Under the pieces are notes generated by a model. The model was not told the DNA's origin. It saw only the letters and a list, made by a program, of their open reading frames with translations, and searched no databases. Positions 51,188-59,507 of a DNA stretch of 64,000 bases are shown one piece after another. The stretch comes from Flavobacterium cauense R2A-7 (lineage in GTDB: Bacteria > Bacteroidota > Bacteroidia > Flavobacteriales > Flavobacteriaceae), in contig NZ_AVBI01000014.1 in NCBI RefSeq assembly GCF_000498475.1, forward strand, positions 248,001 to 312,000, written 5' to 3'. Position 1 is the first letter of the stretch. Every line of letters starts with the position of its first letter. Both the position numbers and the translations under genes were made by a program.

Positions 51188-51574
51188 TTAGTTCAGCGCG
51201 AAAGGAGCACTCAATTTAAAAGTAGGAATGATTACGCGAAAACTTCGGGTAGAAGTGAAATTCACCATGTTGAAATAACCGCGCATGGCTCCGAATGGTG
51301 AGGAAAGTAAGCAGCCTGAGCTGTAGGTGTGCTTTTCTCCGGGTTTTAAAACAGGTTTTTTGCCGATAACGCCTTCCCCGTCAACAATTTCCAAATCATT
51401 AAGGGAGTCGTGGATTTCCCAGTGGCGGGAATTCAATTGCACGGAATCTTTGCTTTGATTTTCGATGGTTACTTCATAGGAAAAGGCAAAATGAATCTTG
51501 TAGTTTTTGAAGTACGTACCTTCAAAACTAGTCAGGACAGAAATCTTTATGCCGCTGGTTATTTGTGAAACCAT
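51188..51574 (-). CDS. apaG: ApaG domain protein
   Basis: This 128-residue protein is a single ApaG/FN3-like beta sandwich. The typical text is GIKISVLTSFEGTYFKNYKIHFAFSYEVTIENQSKDSVQLNSRHWEI, then GVIGKKPVLKPGEKHTYSSGCLLSSPFGAMRGYFNMV. ApaG in enterobacteria is linked to Co/Mg resistance, and in eukaryotes the domain occurs in F-box proteins; the molecular role is unclear. It lies between DUF5103 and pruA, all on the minus strand. Length is normal. Confidence 0.92.
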   Translation of the reverse strand: MVSQITSGIKISVLTSFEGTYFKNYKIHFAFSYEVTIENQSKDSVQLNSRHWEIHDSLNDLEIVDGEGVIGKKPVLKPGEKHTYSSGCLLSSPFGAMRGYFNMVNFTSTRSFRVIIPTFKLSAPFALN

Positions 51575-51650
51575 ATTTTTTTCGCAAAAATCAATTTATA
51601 ACTTCAAAAATAAGAAATATTTATTTTTGATTGTAAAATTTATGATTTAA

Positions 51651-52904
51651 TTAATTTGTGATGCTTTCCGAAGTTGCGATGCCTCTTCCGATTACTCTGT
51701 CGTAACGGTCGTTGTTTCCTCTGTAATACACTAAAACGAAATAATTGTTTTCCGTCTGATAGAAATTTCCGTCTACCGCATTTTCCTGATCGATTTTTCC
51801 GTTTTTATCCGCAATTGCATATTGATAATTGGTAAATCCCTGTTTGATCAATATGGCTTTTTCAAAAAGTCCTTTTTCAGCGTTGTAGTCCATCTTGTAT
51901 TCCGGGGAGAGCGAATAATTGTTAAACATACCCACAATATAGACGTCTTTTTTGTCCATGAACGTATTGGTGTTCAGTGTAAAGTACACCCAGGAGTAAT
52001 CGGCTTCCAGATTGTTGTTTTCAGCATTTATTTTGTTGGGTAAAAACCGTCCGTTAATGTCTGGAAAGTAGGTGTACGGGTTGTTTCTTCTGGCGGTATT
52101 CATATACAGGTGGGTGTTGTAAATTTCACCGGCACTTACATGTCCAACGTTGTTGCTTACCGTTCGGATGTCTTTGTTTTCAAAATATAAATATTCGTTT
52201 CCGGCCCAAAACTGCGTTTCTTTATTGTAGCGGTAAATTAAATCTGATCCAATGGTGTATTGCGGTTTTACATTGTATATCGCGTTGTCCAGTCGTCCGT
52301 TTTGAAAAAGGGCAACTTTAACGTTTTGTATCGGATTCTGTAAAATATTGTCGCCCATTTTTACCACGAAATCCAGATTTTGCATTCCGTCTATTGTTGA
52401 TAAATCTCGGGAACGTTTGATTTGTAACGGAACTGAAAGCTGTTCGTCGTAAATGATGAACTTGCGGGAAAAAACCAACTCTTGGTCCGAATTGAAGATT
52501 TTCAGCATATAATTTCCGGTAAGCAGAATCCGGTTGAATTTGTTTGGAAACGTTTGCGAATAATGCGAGTAAATCTGTAGTGTATTAAATGAATTCTGAT
52601 AATTCATGATGCGTTGGTTGTCCATTCCCTGTAAATATTCAGCTTTACCAAGTTGGGTAGGAGTCCAGTCGTAATTGTATTGCGTGATGGTGTAATAGTA
52701 ATCGGCTTCGTTTCCGTAAAGATCATCAAATTCCAATTGAAAGGAATCGCCCAACCGAAACATCGGAATCATAACATTTCCATTTTGGATGAAAGCTACG
52801 GTTTTGATGTTAAAAGGCGGTGTAACTTCTTTTTCTACCTGTGCATATCCCTGTACTAAACTTGCAAAAACGAGTAAAAGCGAAAATATTTTTTTTGTAA
52901 TCAT
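51651..52904 (-). CDS. DUF5103 exported protein
   Basis: This 417-residue secreted protein has a signal peptide at 1-21 (…QGYAQ). It has a DUF5103 architecture: IKTVAFIQNGNVMIPMFRLGDSFQLEFDDLYGNEADYYYTITQYNYDWTPTQLGKAEYLQG, then RIMNYQNSFNTLQIYSHYSQTFPN, and a beta-rich second half with Ig- or lectin-like strands (DKKDVYIVGMFNNYSLSPEYKMDYN). The first half looks like an Ig-like module. It is Bacteroidota-specific and of unknown function. Nothing nearby indicates its role. Confidence 0.85.
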   Translation of the reverse strand: MITKKIFSLLLVFASLVQGYAQVEKEVTPPFNIKTVAFIQNGNVMIPMFRLGDSFQLEFDDLYGNEADYYYTITQYNYDWTPTQLGKAEYLQGMDNQRIMNYQNSFNTLQIYSHYSQTFPNKFNRILLTGNYMLKIFNSDQELVFSRKFIIYDEQLSVPLQIKRSRDLSTIDGMQNLDFVVKMGDNILQNPIQNVKVALFQNGRLDNAIYNVKPQYTIGSDLIYRYNKETQFWAGNEYLYFENKDIRTVSNNVGHVSAGEIYNTHLYMNTARRNNPYTYFPDINGRFLPNKINAENNNLEADYSWVYFTLNTNTFMDKKDVYIVGMFNNYSLSPEYKMDYNAEKGLFEKAILIKQGFTNYQYAIADKNGKIDQENAVDGNFYQTENNYFVLVYYRGNNDRYDRVIGRGIATSESITN

Positions 52905-53076
52905 CTTTTATGCAGAAGAAATTAAGTTGTAAATATAATGATTAACATTGATTTAAATCGTTTTGATGTTTCAGGATTGTTCATGTCTTGAAAAAAATGT
53001 TAAATTAAGTATAATAAAAAACTTACTTTTAAGTTATATGAATAGTTTTACAAAATAATAATTAACTAAAACCTTT

Positions 53077-55890
53077 ATGAAACAACTCAACAAATTAACC
53101 TTTGGGTTATTGCTGTTTCCGGCAGTATTCTTTGCTCAGGAAATGGATTGGTCAAAAACCATTCCTTTTGATCCGGAAGTGAAGACCGGAAAACTGAAAA
53201 ACGGATTAACCTATTACATCAAGAAAAATGCCAAGCCCGAAAACAAAGTGGATTTGCGATTGGTGGTAAATGCGGGATCAATTCTGGAAGCAGATGATCA
53301 GCAAGGATTGGCGCATTTTATGGAACACATGTGTTTTAACGGAACAAAGCGTTTTCCTAAAAATCAACTGGTGGATTATCTGCAAAGTATCGGGGTGAAA
53401 TTCGGACAGCATTTAAACGCATACACCAGTTTTGATGAAACGGTTTATTTTTTGCCGATTCCGTCCGACAGCCCTGAAAAATTGGAAAAAGGATTCCAGA
53501 TTATTGAAGATTGGGCATTCAATACCGTATTAACACCGGAAGAAATCGATAAGGAAAGAGGTGTTGTTTTAGAAGAATATCGTTTAGGTTTGGGCGCTCA
53601 AAAAAGAATGATGGGGCGTTTTATGCCAAAAATGATGTACAATTCGCATTATGCAAAACGTTTGCCAATCGGTCAAAAAGAAATTCTTGAAAAATTCAAA
53701 CATGAGGCATTAATTCGTTTTTATAAAGACTGGTATCGTCCGAACCTGATGAGTGTTATCGTGGTAGGAGATATTGATGTGGCGCAAATGGAGCAAAAAA
53801 TCATCGATCATTTTTCAAATTACCAAAATCCGAAAAACGAAAAGCCAAGAAAAACATTTGACGTTCCCAATCACAAAGAAACTTTTGTAGCCATCGAAAG
53901 TGATAAAGAAGCGCCAAGTGCACAAGTACAGTTAATGTATAAAGATGCCGGAACACCAAAACCGGTAGTGAATTTAAAAGATTTTAAAGACGAGTTGGCT
54001 GAAGGCTTGTTCACCTCGATGTTAAATGCGCGTTTGGATGAGCTTACCAATTCGGCAACACCGCCGTTTACTTATGGTTATTCGTATCACGGAAGAGCCT
54101 GGGCCAGAACAAAAGAAGCTTATCAGTCAGTTGCGATGTCACAGGAAGATAAACAAATTGAGGCTTTGAAAGTATTAGTAAAAGAAAACGAACGTGTTAA
54201 GAAATTTGGGTTTACCCAAGGCGAATTGGATCGTGCCAAAGCTGATTTCCTGTCCATGATAGAGAAGAGTTATAACGAACGCTCCAAAACCAATTCCGAA
54301 AATTTCGTAAGCGATTACCAGTCGCATTTCTTAGAAAAAGAGCCGGTTCCGGGAATCGTTTGGACGTTTGAAACCTTCAAACAAATGTTGCCGTTAATTC
54401 AATTGAAAGACGTAAACGGGTTGATTAAAGAGTTTATCAAAGATGAAAACCGCGTGGTGATTTTAACCGGTCCGGAAAAAGAAGGTCTTAAAAAAGCAAC
54501 CGAGCAGGAAGTTTTAAATGCGTTAAAAGTAAATGATGCTGAAATCACTCCGTATGAAGATGTTGCTGTAGCGAAAGGATTGTTGCGAACAGAACCGAAT
54601 GCAGGAACCATTGTACGCCGTGAAAGCAATGAAAAATTAGGAACTAAAACGTTGTTCTTGTCCAACGGAGCAAAAGTGACCTACAAAAAAACCGATTTTA
54701 AAAACGATGAGGTGGTTTTTGAAGCGGTAAGTTTCGGTGGGAGCAATTTGTATTCCGATGCCGAAATGAAAAAAGTACAGTTTGCAAACGGTGCCTTGAC
54801 CGAAGCTGGTTTTTCAGGTTTGAAATTAAACGACATTAATAAATTTATGACGGGTAAAATTGCATCGGTGAGTCCTTATGTTGGCAATATCAGCGAAGGG
54901 TTAAGAGGAAATGCAACTCCAAAAGACCTGGAATATCTGTTCCAGCAAACCTATGCGTATTTCACCGATTTAAATTATGATACTGAAGCTTTTGAAGGAT
55001 ACAAACAAAAGCAATCGGCGTTTTATAAAAATATGACTTCCCAGCCGGCGTTTTATTTTCAGCAGGAGTTTTACACTTATCTGAACAAGGAAAACCCGCG
55101 GTTTAATGGTTTGGTTCCTACAGATAAGACCTGGGCGGAAACCGATTATAAATTAGCCTATGATAAATTCAAAGAACGTTTTGCCAATGCGGCTGATTTT
55201 GAGTTTTTCTTCGTAGGAAACATTGATGACAAAGTTATCGAAGAATATGCGACTAAATATTTAGCGTCATTGCCGGCAACGCCAATGAAAGAAAAAGCTA
55301 AAGATTTGGGGTACCGAATGCTGAAAGGAGAACATAAAAAAGTGGTGAACAAAGGAAAAGATCCTAAGAGTACCGTAAATATTATGTTTTATGGCGATGC
55401 ACAATATTCAGCCAAAGAGGCTTTTGCCATGCAGGCTTTGGGTGAAATCCTAACCATTAAACTGATAGAACAGTTACGTGAAAACGAAAGCGGTGTTTAT
55501 GGAGTAGGAGCGCGCGGCAGCATGAGTAAAGTGCCTTATGGGTATTTCAATTTCAATATCTCTTTCCCTTGCGGACCGGATAATGCCGAAAAACTAACCG
55601 CTTCTGCGTTAAGCGAACTTAATAAAATTATCGCTAACGGACCGGAAGCAAAGGATTTGGCTAAGTTTAAAGAAGGTGAATTGCTGGACTTTAAAAAAGA
55701 AAGCAAAGAAAATAAATTCTGGTTATCGAACTTTACCCGATCATTCACGAACGGACAAAGTGCTGAAGAAGTTTTGAAATTTGAAGAAAAAGTCAACGCT
55801 TTAACCGCAAATGAAATTCAGGATGTGGCTAAAAAGTACCTAACAAAAGAGAAAGTGGTAGGAATGCTAATGCCCGAAAACAATAAATAA
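53077..55890 (+). CDS. M16-family (insulinase/pitrilysin) zinc protease
   Basis: This 937-residue secreted metalloprotease has a signal peptide at 1-20 (…AVFFAQ). The inverted zinc motif HxxEH is HFMEH (His80, Glu83, His84), with a distal Glu in KERGVVLEEYRLG. A second, catalytically silent M16 half follows from about 510 (NGAKVTYKKTDFKNDEVVFEAVSFGGSNLY…). Such enzymes cleave unfolded or short peptides inside a clam-shell chamber and are abundant in Bacteroidota periplasms. It is monocistronic, and its terminator is shared with the convergent methyltransferase. Confidence 0.93.
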   Translation: MKQLNKLTFGLLLFPAVFFAQEMDWSKTIPFDPEVKTGKLKNGLTYYIKKNAKPENKVDLRLVVNAGSILEADDQQGLAHFMEHMCFNGTKRFPKNQLVDYLQSIGVKFGQHLNAYTSFDETVYFLPIPSDSPEKLEKGFQIIEDWAFNTVLTPEEIDKERGVVLEEYRLGLGAQKRMMGRFMPKMMYNSHYAKRLPIGQKEILEKFKHEALIRFYKDWYRPNLMSVIVVGDIDVAQMEQKIIDHFSNYQNPKNEKPRKTFDVPNHKETFVAIESDKEAPSAQVQLMYKDAGTPKPVVNLKDFKDELAEGLFTSMLNARLDELTNSATPPFTYGYSYHGRAWARTKEAYQSVAMSQEDKQIEALKVLVKENERVKKFGFTQGELDRAKADFLSMIEKSYNERSKTNSENFVSDYQSHFLEKEPVPGIVWTFETFKQMLPLIQLKDVNGLIKEFIKDENRVVILTGPEKEGLKKATEQEVLNALKVNDAEITPYEDVAVAKGLLRTEPNAGTIVRRESNEKLGTKTLFLSNGAKVTYKKTDFKNDEVVFEAVSFGGSNLYSDAEMKKVQFANGALTEAGFSGLKLNDINKFMTGKIASVSPYVGNISEGLRGNATPKDLEYLFQQTYAYFTDLNYDTEAFEGYKQKQSAFYKNMTSQPAFYFQQEFYTYLNKENPRFNGLVPTDKTWAETDYKLAYDKFKERFANAADFEFFFVGNIDDKVIEEYATKYLASLPATPMKEKAKDLGYRMLKGEHKKVVNKGKDPKSTVNIMFYGDAQYSAKEAFAMQALGEILTIKLIEQLRENESGVYGVGARGSMSKVPYGYFNFNISFPCGPDNAEKLTASALSELNKIIANGPEAKDLAKFKEGELLDFKKESKENKFWLSNFTRSFTNGQSAEEVLKFEEKVNALTANEIQDVAKKYLTKEKVVGMLMPENNK

Positions 55891-55912
55891 TAAATTGGTA
55901 GTTGGTTAAATG

Positions 55913-55947
55913 AAAAACTCCCCGTACTTGTGCGGGGAGTTTTTTTA
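55913..55947. terminator. Bidirectional terminator after the M16 protease gene
   Basis: AAAAACTCCCCG (55913-55924) and CGGGGAGTTTTT (55933-55944) form a perfect 12-bp stem, reaching the stop of the convergent methyltransferase gene. Confidence 0.9.
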
Positions 55948-56715
55948 TTTATAACAAACCGGAATAATTTCGCCTTTAGCCAAACAATATTTTTCAACCA
56001 GTTCAGGACTTAATTTATTGGTGTAGTCTTCTTCGATTACTTTGAAACCGATACTTCTTAGTTTGTCGAAATAGTCTCTTCCGTATACACGAACATGATC
56101 GTATTGTCCAAAAATCTTAGCACGCTCTTTAGGATCGGTTATAGAATCGTCTGCAAATGTGGTCGCTCTCGATAAATCCTGCGGAATCTGAAAAATTCCC
56201 ATGCCTCCGGGTTTTAAAACGCGGTACAATTCCTGCATCGCTTTAGTGTCGTCCGGAATGTGTTCCAAAACATGATTGCAAAAAATCACATCATAGGAGT
56301 TGTCTTCAAACGGTAAGTTGCAAATGTCGGCTTTCACATCCGCTAACGGAGAAAGCAAATCAGTTGTGGTATATTCGATGTTTTGCTGTTTTCTGAAACG
56401 TTTGTAAAATTCCTGCTCCGGAGCAAAATGCAATACTTTTTTCTTTTCGGTAGCGGTAAAAAAATCGGTTTCGTTTTTTAAATAGAGCCAAAGCAAACGG
56501 TGTCTTTCTAAAGACAAAGTGCTTGGTGATAATACATTATTGCGCTGTGTGCCGTAACCGTAAGGTAAAAACATCCGGAAACTTTTTCCGTCGATAGGAT
56601 CGGTGAAGGTGTTTCCTTTTAGTAAAAAGGCCAAAACAGGACGTGCCACAATACTTAAACGGATCAAGATTGGACGCGGAATGGTGTTTAAGATGAATTT
56701 GAAAAGTTTCTTCAT
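55945..56715 (-). CDS. Class I SAM-dependent methyltransferase
   Basis: This 256-residue protein has a Rossmann methyltransferase core: KKVLHFAPEQEF (motif I, here HFAPE rather than the usual GxGxG), YTTTDLLSPLADVKADICNLPFEDNSYDVIFCNHVLEHIPDDTKAMQELYRVLKPGG (motifs II-V). The N-terminal about 50 residues are hydrophobic and basic (RPILIRLSIVARPVLAFLLKG), suggesting membrane association. The start codon overlaps the map stop (TAATG), so it is coupled to methionine aminopeptidase. The substrate is unknown. Confidence 0.85.
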   Translation of the reverse strand: MKKLFKFILNTIPRPILIRLSIVARPVLAFLLKGNTFTDPIDGKSFRMFLPYGYGTQRNNVLSPSTLSLERHRLLWLYLKNETDFFTATEKKKVLHFAPEQEFYKRFRKQQNIEYTTTDLLSPLADVKADICNLPFEDNSYDVIFCNHVLEHIPDDTKAMQELYRVLKPGGMGIFQIPQDLSRATTFADDSITDPKERAKIFGQYDHVRVYGRDYFDKLRSIGFKVIEEDYTNKLSPELVEKYCLAKGEIIPVCYK

Positions 56716-57533
56716 TAGATAACAAACGGTTGTTTCCTAAATTCATTTTCTTCATCAGAAGTAATTCCCAAAGCCTGATAAACATAAGCAAAGGTAGAAA
56801 GCAATTCCGGTTTTCCATCGATAATTGCCACATCATGCTCAAAATGTGCTGAGGGTTTGTTGTCGGCCGTAGTAATGGTCCAGCCGTCTTTGTGTTGTTT
56901 GATGTTTTTCGTTCCCTGATTAATCATCGGTTCAATGGCTACCACCATTCCTTCAACCAACAGTTTTCCACGACCTTTTTTGCCGTAATTCGGCATCTCC
57001 GGTGCTTCGTGCATTGTACGTCCTAAACCGTGGCCTACCAATTCGCGTACTACTCCGTAACCGTGGTTTTCACAATATTTCTGAATCGCATTTCCAACGT
57101 CTTCCGTACGGTTGCCGGCTTTCAGTTCGCGGATGCCCACGTAAAGCGATTCTTTGGTAACTTTTAATAGTTTTTTGGTAGCGTCACTGACTTCGCCTAC
57201 TTCAAAAGTATAGGCGTGATCGCCGTAAAATCCGTTTTTCAAAGCACCACAATCTACAGAAATAATGTCGCCACTTTCCAAAGGTTTGTCATTTGGGATA
57301 CCATGAACCACTTGGCTGTTCGGACTCATGCAAAGTGAATTCGGGAAACCGTACATTCCTAAAAATGCCGGAGTGGCACCGTGGTCACGAATAAACGTTT
57401 CGGCTAATTTGTCTAAATATAGAGTGCTCACGCCGGGTTTAATTTCCGAAGCAATCATTCCAAGGGTTTTTGAAACGATTAACGCACTTTCGCGCATCAA
57501 TTCGATTTCTTCACGGGTTTTAACGATAATCAT
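56715..57533 (-). CDS. map: Methionine aminopeptidase (type I)
   Basis: This 272-residue dinuclear-metal enzyme removes the initiator Met from nascent proteins. The five metal ligands are recognisable: Asp in ISVDCGAL, Asp in FYGDHAYTF, His in LVGHGLGRTMHEAPEMPNYG, Glu in VVAIEPMIN, and Glu in SAHFEHDVAII. It lacks the N-terminal zinc-finger extension of some homologues. The length is slightly above the E. coli enzyme (264). Its stop overlaps the start of the methyltransferase gene. Confidence 0.95.
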   Translation of the reverse strand: MIIVKTREEIELMRESALIVSKTLGMIASEIKPGVSTLYLDKLAETFIRDHGATPAFLGMYGFPNSLCMSPNSQVVHGIPNDKPLESGDIISVDCGALKNGFYGDHAYTFEVGEVSDATKKLLKVTKESLYVGIRELKAGNRTEDVGNAIQKYCENHGYGVVRELVGHGLGRTMHEAPEMPNYGKKGRGKLLVEGMVVAIEPMINQGTKNIKQHKDGWTITTADNKPSAHFEHDVAIIDGKPELLSTFAYVYQALGITSDEENEFRKQPFVI

Positions 57534-57658
57534 AGCTACAAATTGTTGGACTGCAAAAATACAACATTCTATTGATAAATCTTTAATTGATGTTTCGTTA
57601 TGAGTTTTGTCATATTTTCGTAACTTATGAGTGCTTAATTTTGTTTAAAATTAAAGGT

Positions 57659-58933
57659 ATGAGTAAATATGTTACGGCAGCGGAAGCTGTCAAAGTAGTA
57701 CAATCCGGAGATCGGATTTACGTTCAGGCCGCAGCTGCAACGCCGTCGGTTTTAACCAAAGCGTTAGCGGAAAGAGCAGCAGAATTACGAAATGTTGAGG
57801 TGTGTCATTTGCATACCGAAGGCGATGCACCCTACGCTAATCCGGAATTGTCAGAGAATTTTCATGTGAATTCTTTTTTCATCGGAAGTAATGTTCGTCA
57901 TACGCTTGCCGCCGGAAACGGATCGTATACGCCGGTTTTTTTAAGTGAACTGCCACTGCTTTTCAGAAAAAAAGTACTGCCACTGAACGCGGTTTTCATT
58001 CATGTTTCGCCACCCGACAATCATGGTTATTGTTCGTTGGGGACATCGGTAGAGGCAACCTTGGCGGCAATTGAAAATTCGGAAACGGTTATTGCGCAAG
58101 TAAATCCGAAAATGCCGCGTACTTTCGGTGATGGAATTTTGCATGTTTCTGAAATTGATTATTTGGTTGAGGTTGATGATGCGATTCATGGTCACGGAAT
58201 GGGAGAAATCTCTCCGGACGAAGAGAAAATCGGGAGTTTTGTAGCCAGTCTGATTGAAGATAAAAGTACGCTGCAAATGGGAATCGGTTCGATACCGAAT
58301 GCCGCTTTGGCGAAACTTACGAATCATAAAGATTTGGGTTTACACACCGAAATGTTTTCTGATGGTGTAATCGATTTGATTGAAAACGACGTGATTAACT
58401 GTAATTATAAAGGCGTGAATCGCGGTCGTGCTTTGGCGACATTTTTAGTGGGATCTCAACGGTTGTATGATTTTGTGGATAATAATCCGTTTATCGAAAT
58501 GCGGGAATCGTCGTATGTGAATGATACGGCAATAATTCGTCGAAATCCGCGAATGGTAGCAATTAATTCTGCAATAGAAGTCGATGTAACAGGGCAGGTG
58601 TGTGCCGATTCGATTGGTGCCAAAATGTATTCCGGTGTGGGCGGACAAATGGATTTTATCCGCGGTGCCTCGTTAAGTGAAGGCGGAAAGGCGATTATCG
58701 CTTTGCCCTCAGTAACCAAAAGAGGGGAGAGCCGAATTGTTCCATATCTGAAACAAGGCGCAGGTGTGGTAACCACACGTTCTCATGTACATCACATCAT
58801 TACCGAAAACGGAATTGCGAATTTATACGGGAAAACATTAAAACAGCGTTTTGCCGAAATGGTAAAAATTGCACATCCGAACCATCAGGAATGGATTGAA
58901 AGAGAATATCATACGATGATAAAAAACATATAA
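57659..58933 (+). CDS. Acetyl-CoA hydrolase/CoA-transferase family protein
   Basis: This 424-residue family I CoA-transferase has VQAAAATPSVLTKALAERAAEL at the N terminus, the conserved LQMGIGSIPNAALAKL, and the catalytic Glu probably in HTEMFSDGVIDLIE. RGASLSEGGKAIIALPSVTKRGESRIVP is typical of the 4-hydroxybutyrate/acetate CoA-transferase group. It moves CoA between acyl groups, likely acetate or a short-chain acid. The start at MSKYVTAAEAVKVVQSGD was chosen; the longer frame upstream covers the divergent promoter region. It is monocistronic. Confidence 0.9.
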   Translation: MSKYVTAAEAVKVVQSGDRIYVQAAAATPSVLTKALAERAAELRNVEVCHLHTEGDAPYANPELSENFHVNSFFIGSNVRHTLAAGNGSYTPVFLSELPLLFRKKVLPLNAVFIHVSPPDNHGYCSLGTSVEATLAAIENSETVIAQVNPKMPRTFGDGILHVSEIDYLVEVDDAIHGHGMGEISPDEEKIGSFVASLIEDKSTLQMGIGSIPNAALAKLTNHKDLGLHTEMFSDGVIDLIENDVINCNYKGVNRGRALATFLVGSQRLYDFVDNNPFIEMRESSYVNDTAIIRRNPRMVAINSAIEVDVTGQVCADSIGAKMYSGVGGQMDFIRGASLSEGGKAIIALPSVTKRGESRIVPYLKQGAGVVTTRSHVHHIITENGIANLYGKTLKQRFAEMVKIAHPNHQEWIEREYHTMIKNI

Positions 58934-58936
58934 AAA

Positions 58937-58965
58937 GAAAAAGCTCCAAACGGAGCCTTTTTTAA
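58937..58965. terminator. Terminator after the CoA-transferase gene
   Basis: GCTCC (58943-58947 region) pairs with GGAGC, flanked by A and T runs on both sides with one mismatch; it reaches the stop of the convergent thioredoxin-like gene. Confidence 0.65.
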
Positions 58966-59504
58966 TTTTCGTATGCGTGTTTGTAAGGTTGTCCCGTTAC
59001 AATTTTATGCATGTCTTTTTCCAGTGTTTCCATCGGGCGCTCTACGATGCGGTGCAATTCTTTTCCGTCTTTGTAGATAATAAAGGTGGGAACATTGGTG
59101 ATGTTTAACCCTTTTTCCAGCTGTTCCGGAGTAGTTTTGTTTTTATCAACCGTAATTAAGGTAACATTGGCATCGTTGAATTGCAGCGCTTCCAGAATTT
59201 TATAAAAATGAGGTACTTGCTGTTGACTGTCTTCGCACCACGTTCCCATAAAAACAGTAATGGAAATGTCGCGGATATTTTTCTTTAAATCGTTTATAAT
59301 AGCGGCATCCGGTTTATAATTATCATGGTTCGGATTGTACCAAAGATTGTAAGGAAGTTTTAAAAGCTCCTCTTTGGTTCGTTTTCCCACTAGCATTTCA
59401 TTGGTTGTTACAACCGTTGTTTCTGAGGTCATAATTGGTTTGGTTTGGGCTTTACAGCTAATAATTGTAGTGGTAAGCGCTATTAATGTGATGACTTTTT
59501 TCAT
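58962..59504 (-). CDS. Thioredoxin-fold lipoprotein with a single active-site cysteine
   Basis: This 180-residue protein has lipoprotein signal MKKVITLIALTTTIISC (lipobox IISC). A thioredoxin fold follows: SITVFMGTWCEDSQQQVPHFYKILEALQF, ANVTLITVDKNKTTPEQ, and the cis-Pro region NVPTFIIYKDGKELHRIVE. The usual CxxC is WCEDS, with only Cys90; Ser replaces the second Cys, and no other Cys remains in the mature domain except the lipidated one. It may act by a monothiol mechanism or as a binding protein. It lies 3 nt after gpmI, in the same operon. Confidence 0.85.
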   Translation of the reverse strand: MKKVITLIALTTTIISCKAQTKPIMTSETTVVTTNEMLVGKRTKEELLKLPYNLWYNPNHDNYKPDAAIINDLKKNIRDISITVFMGTWCEDSQQQVPHFYKILEALQFNDANVTLITVDKNKTTPEQLEKGLNITNVPTFIIYKDGKELHRIVERPMETLEKDMHKIVTGQPYKHAYEN

Positions 59505-59507
59505 ATT

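Noticed and set aside
58962..59504. Pseudogene status for the single-Cys thioredoxin-like gene
   Set aside because: The frame, lipobox, cis-Pro and operon position are intact; loss of one Cys does not indicate decay.
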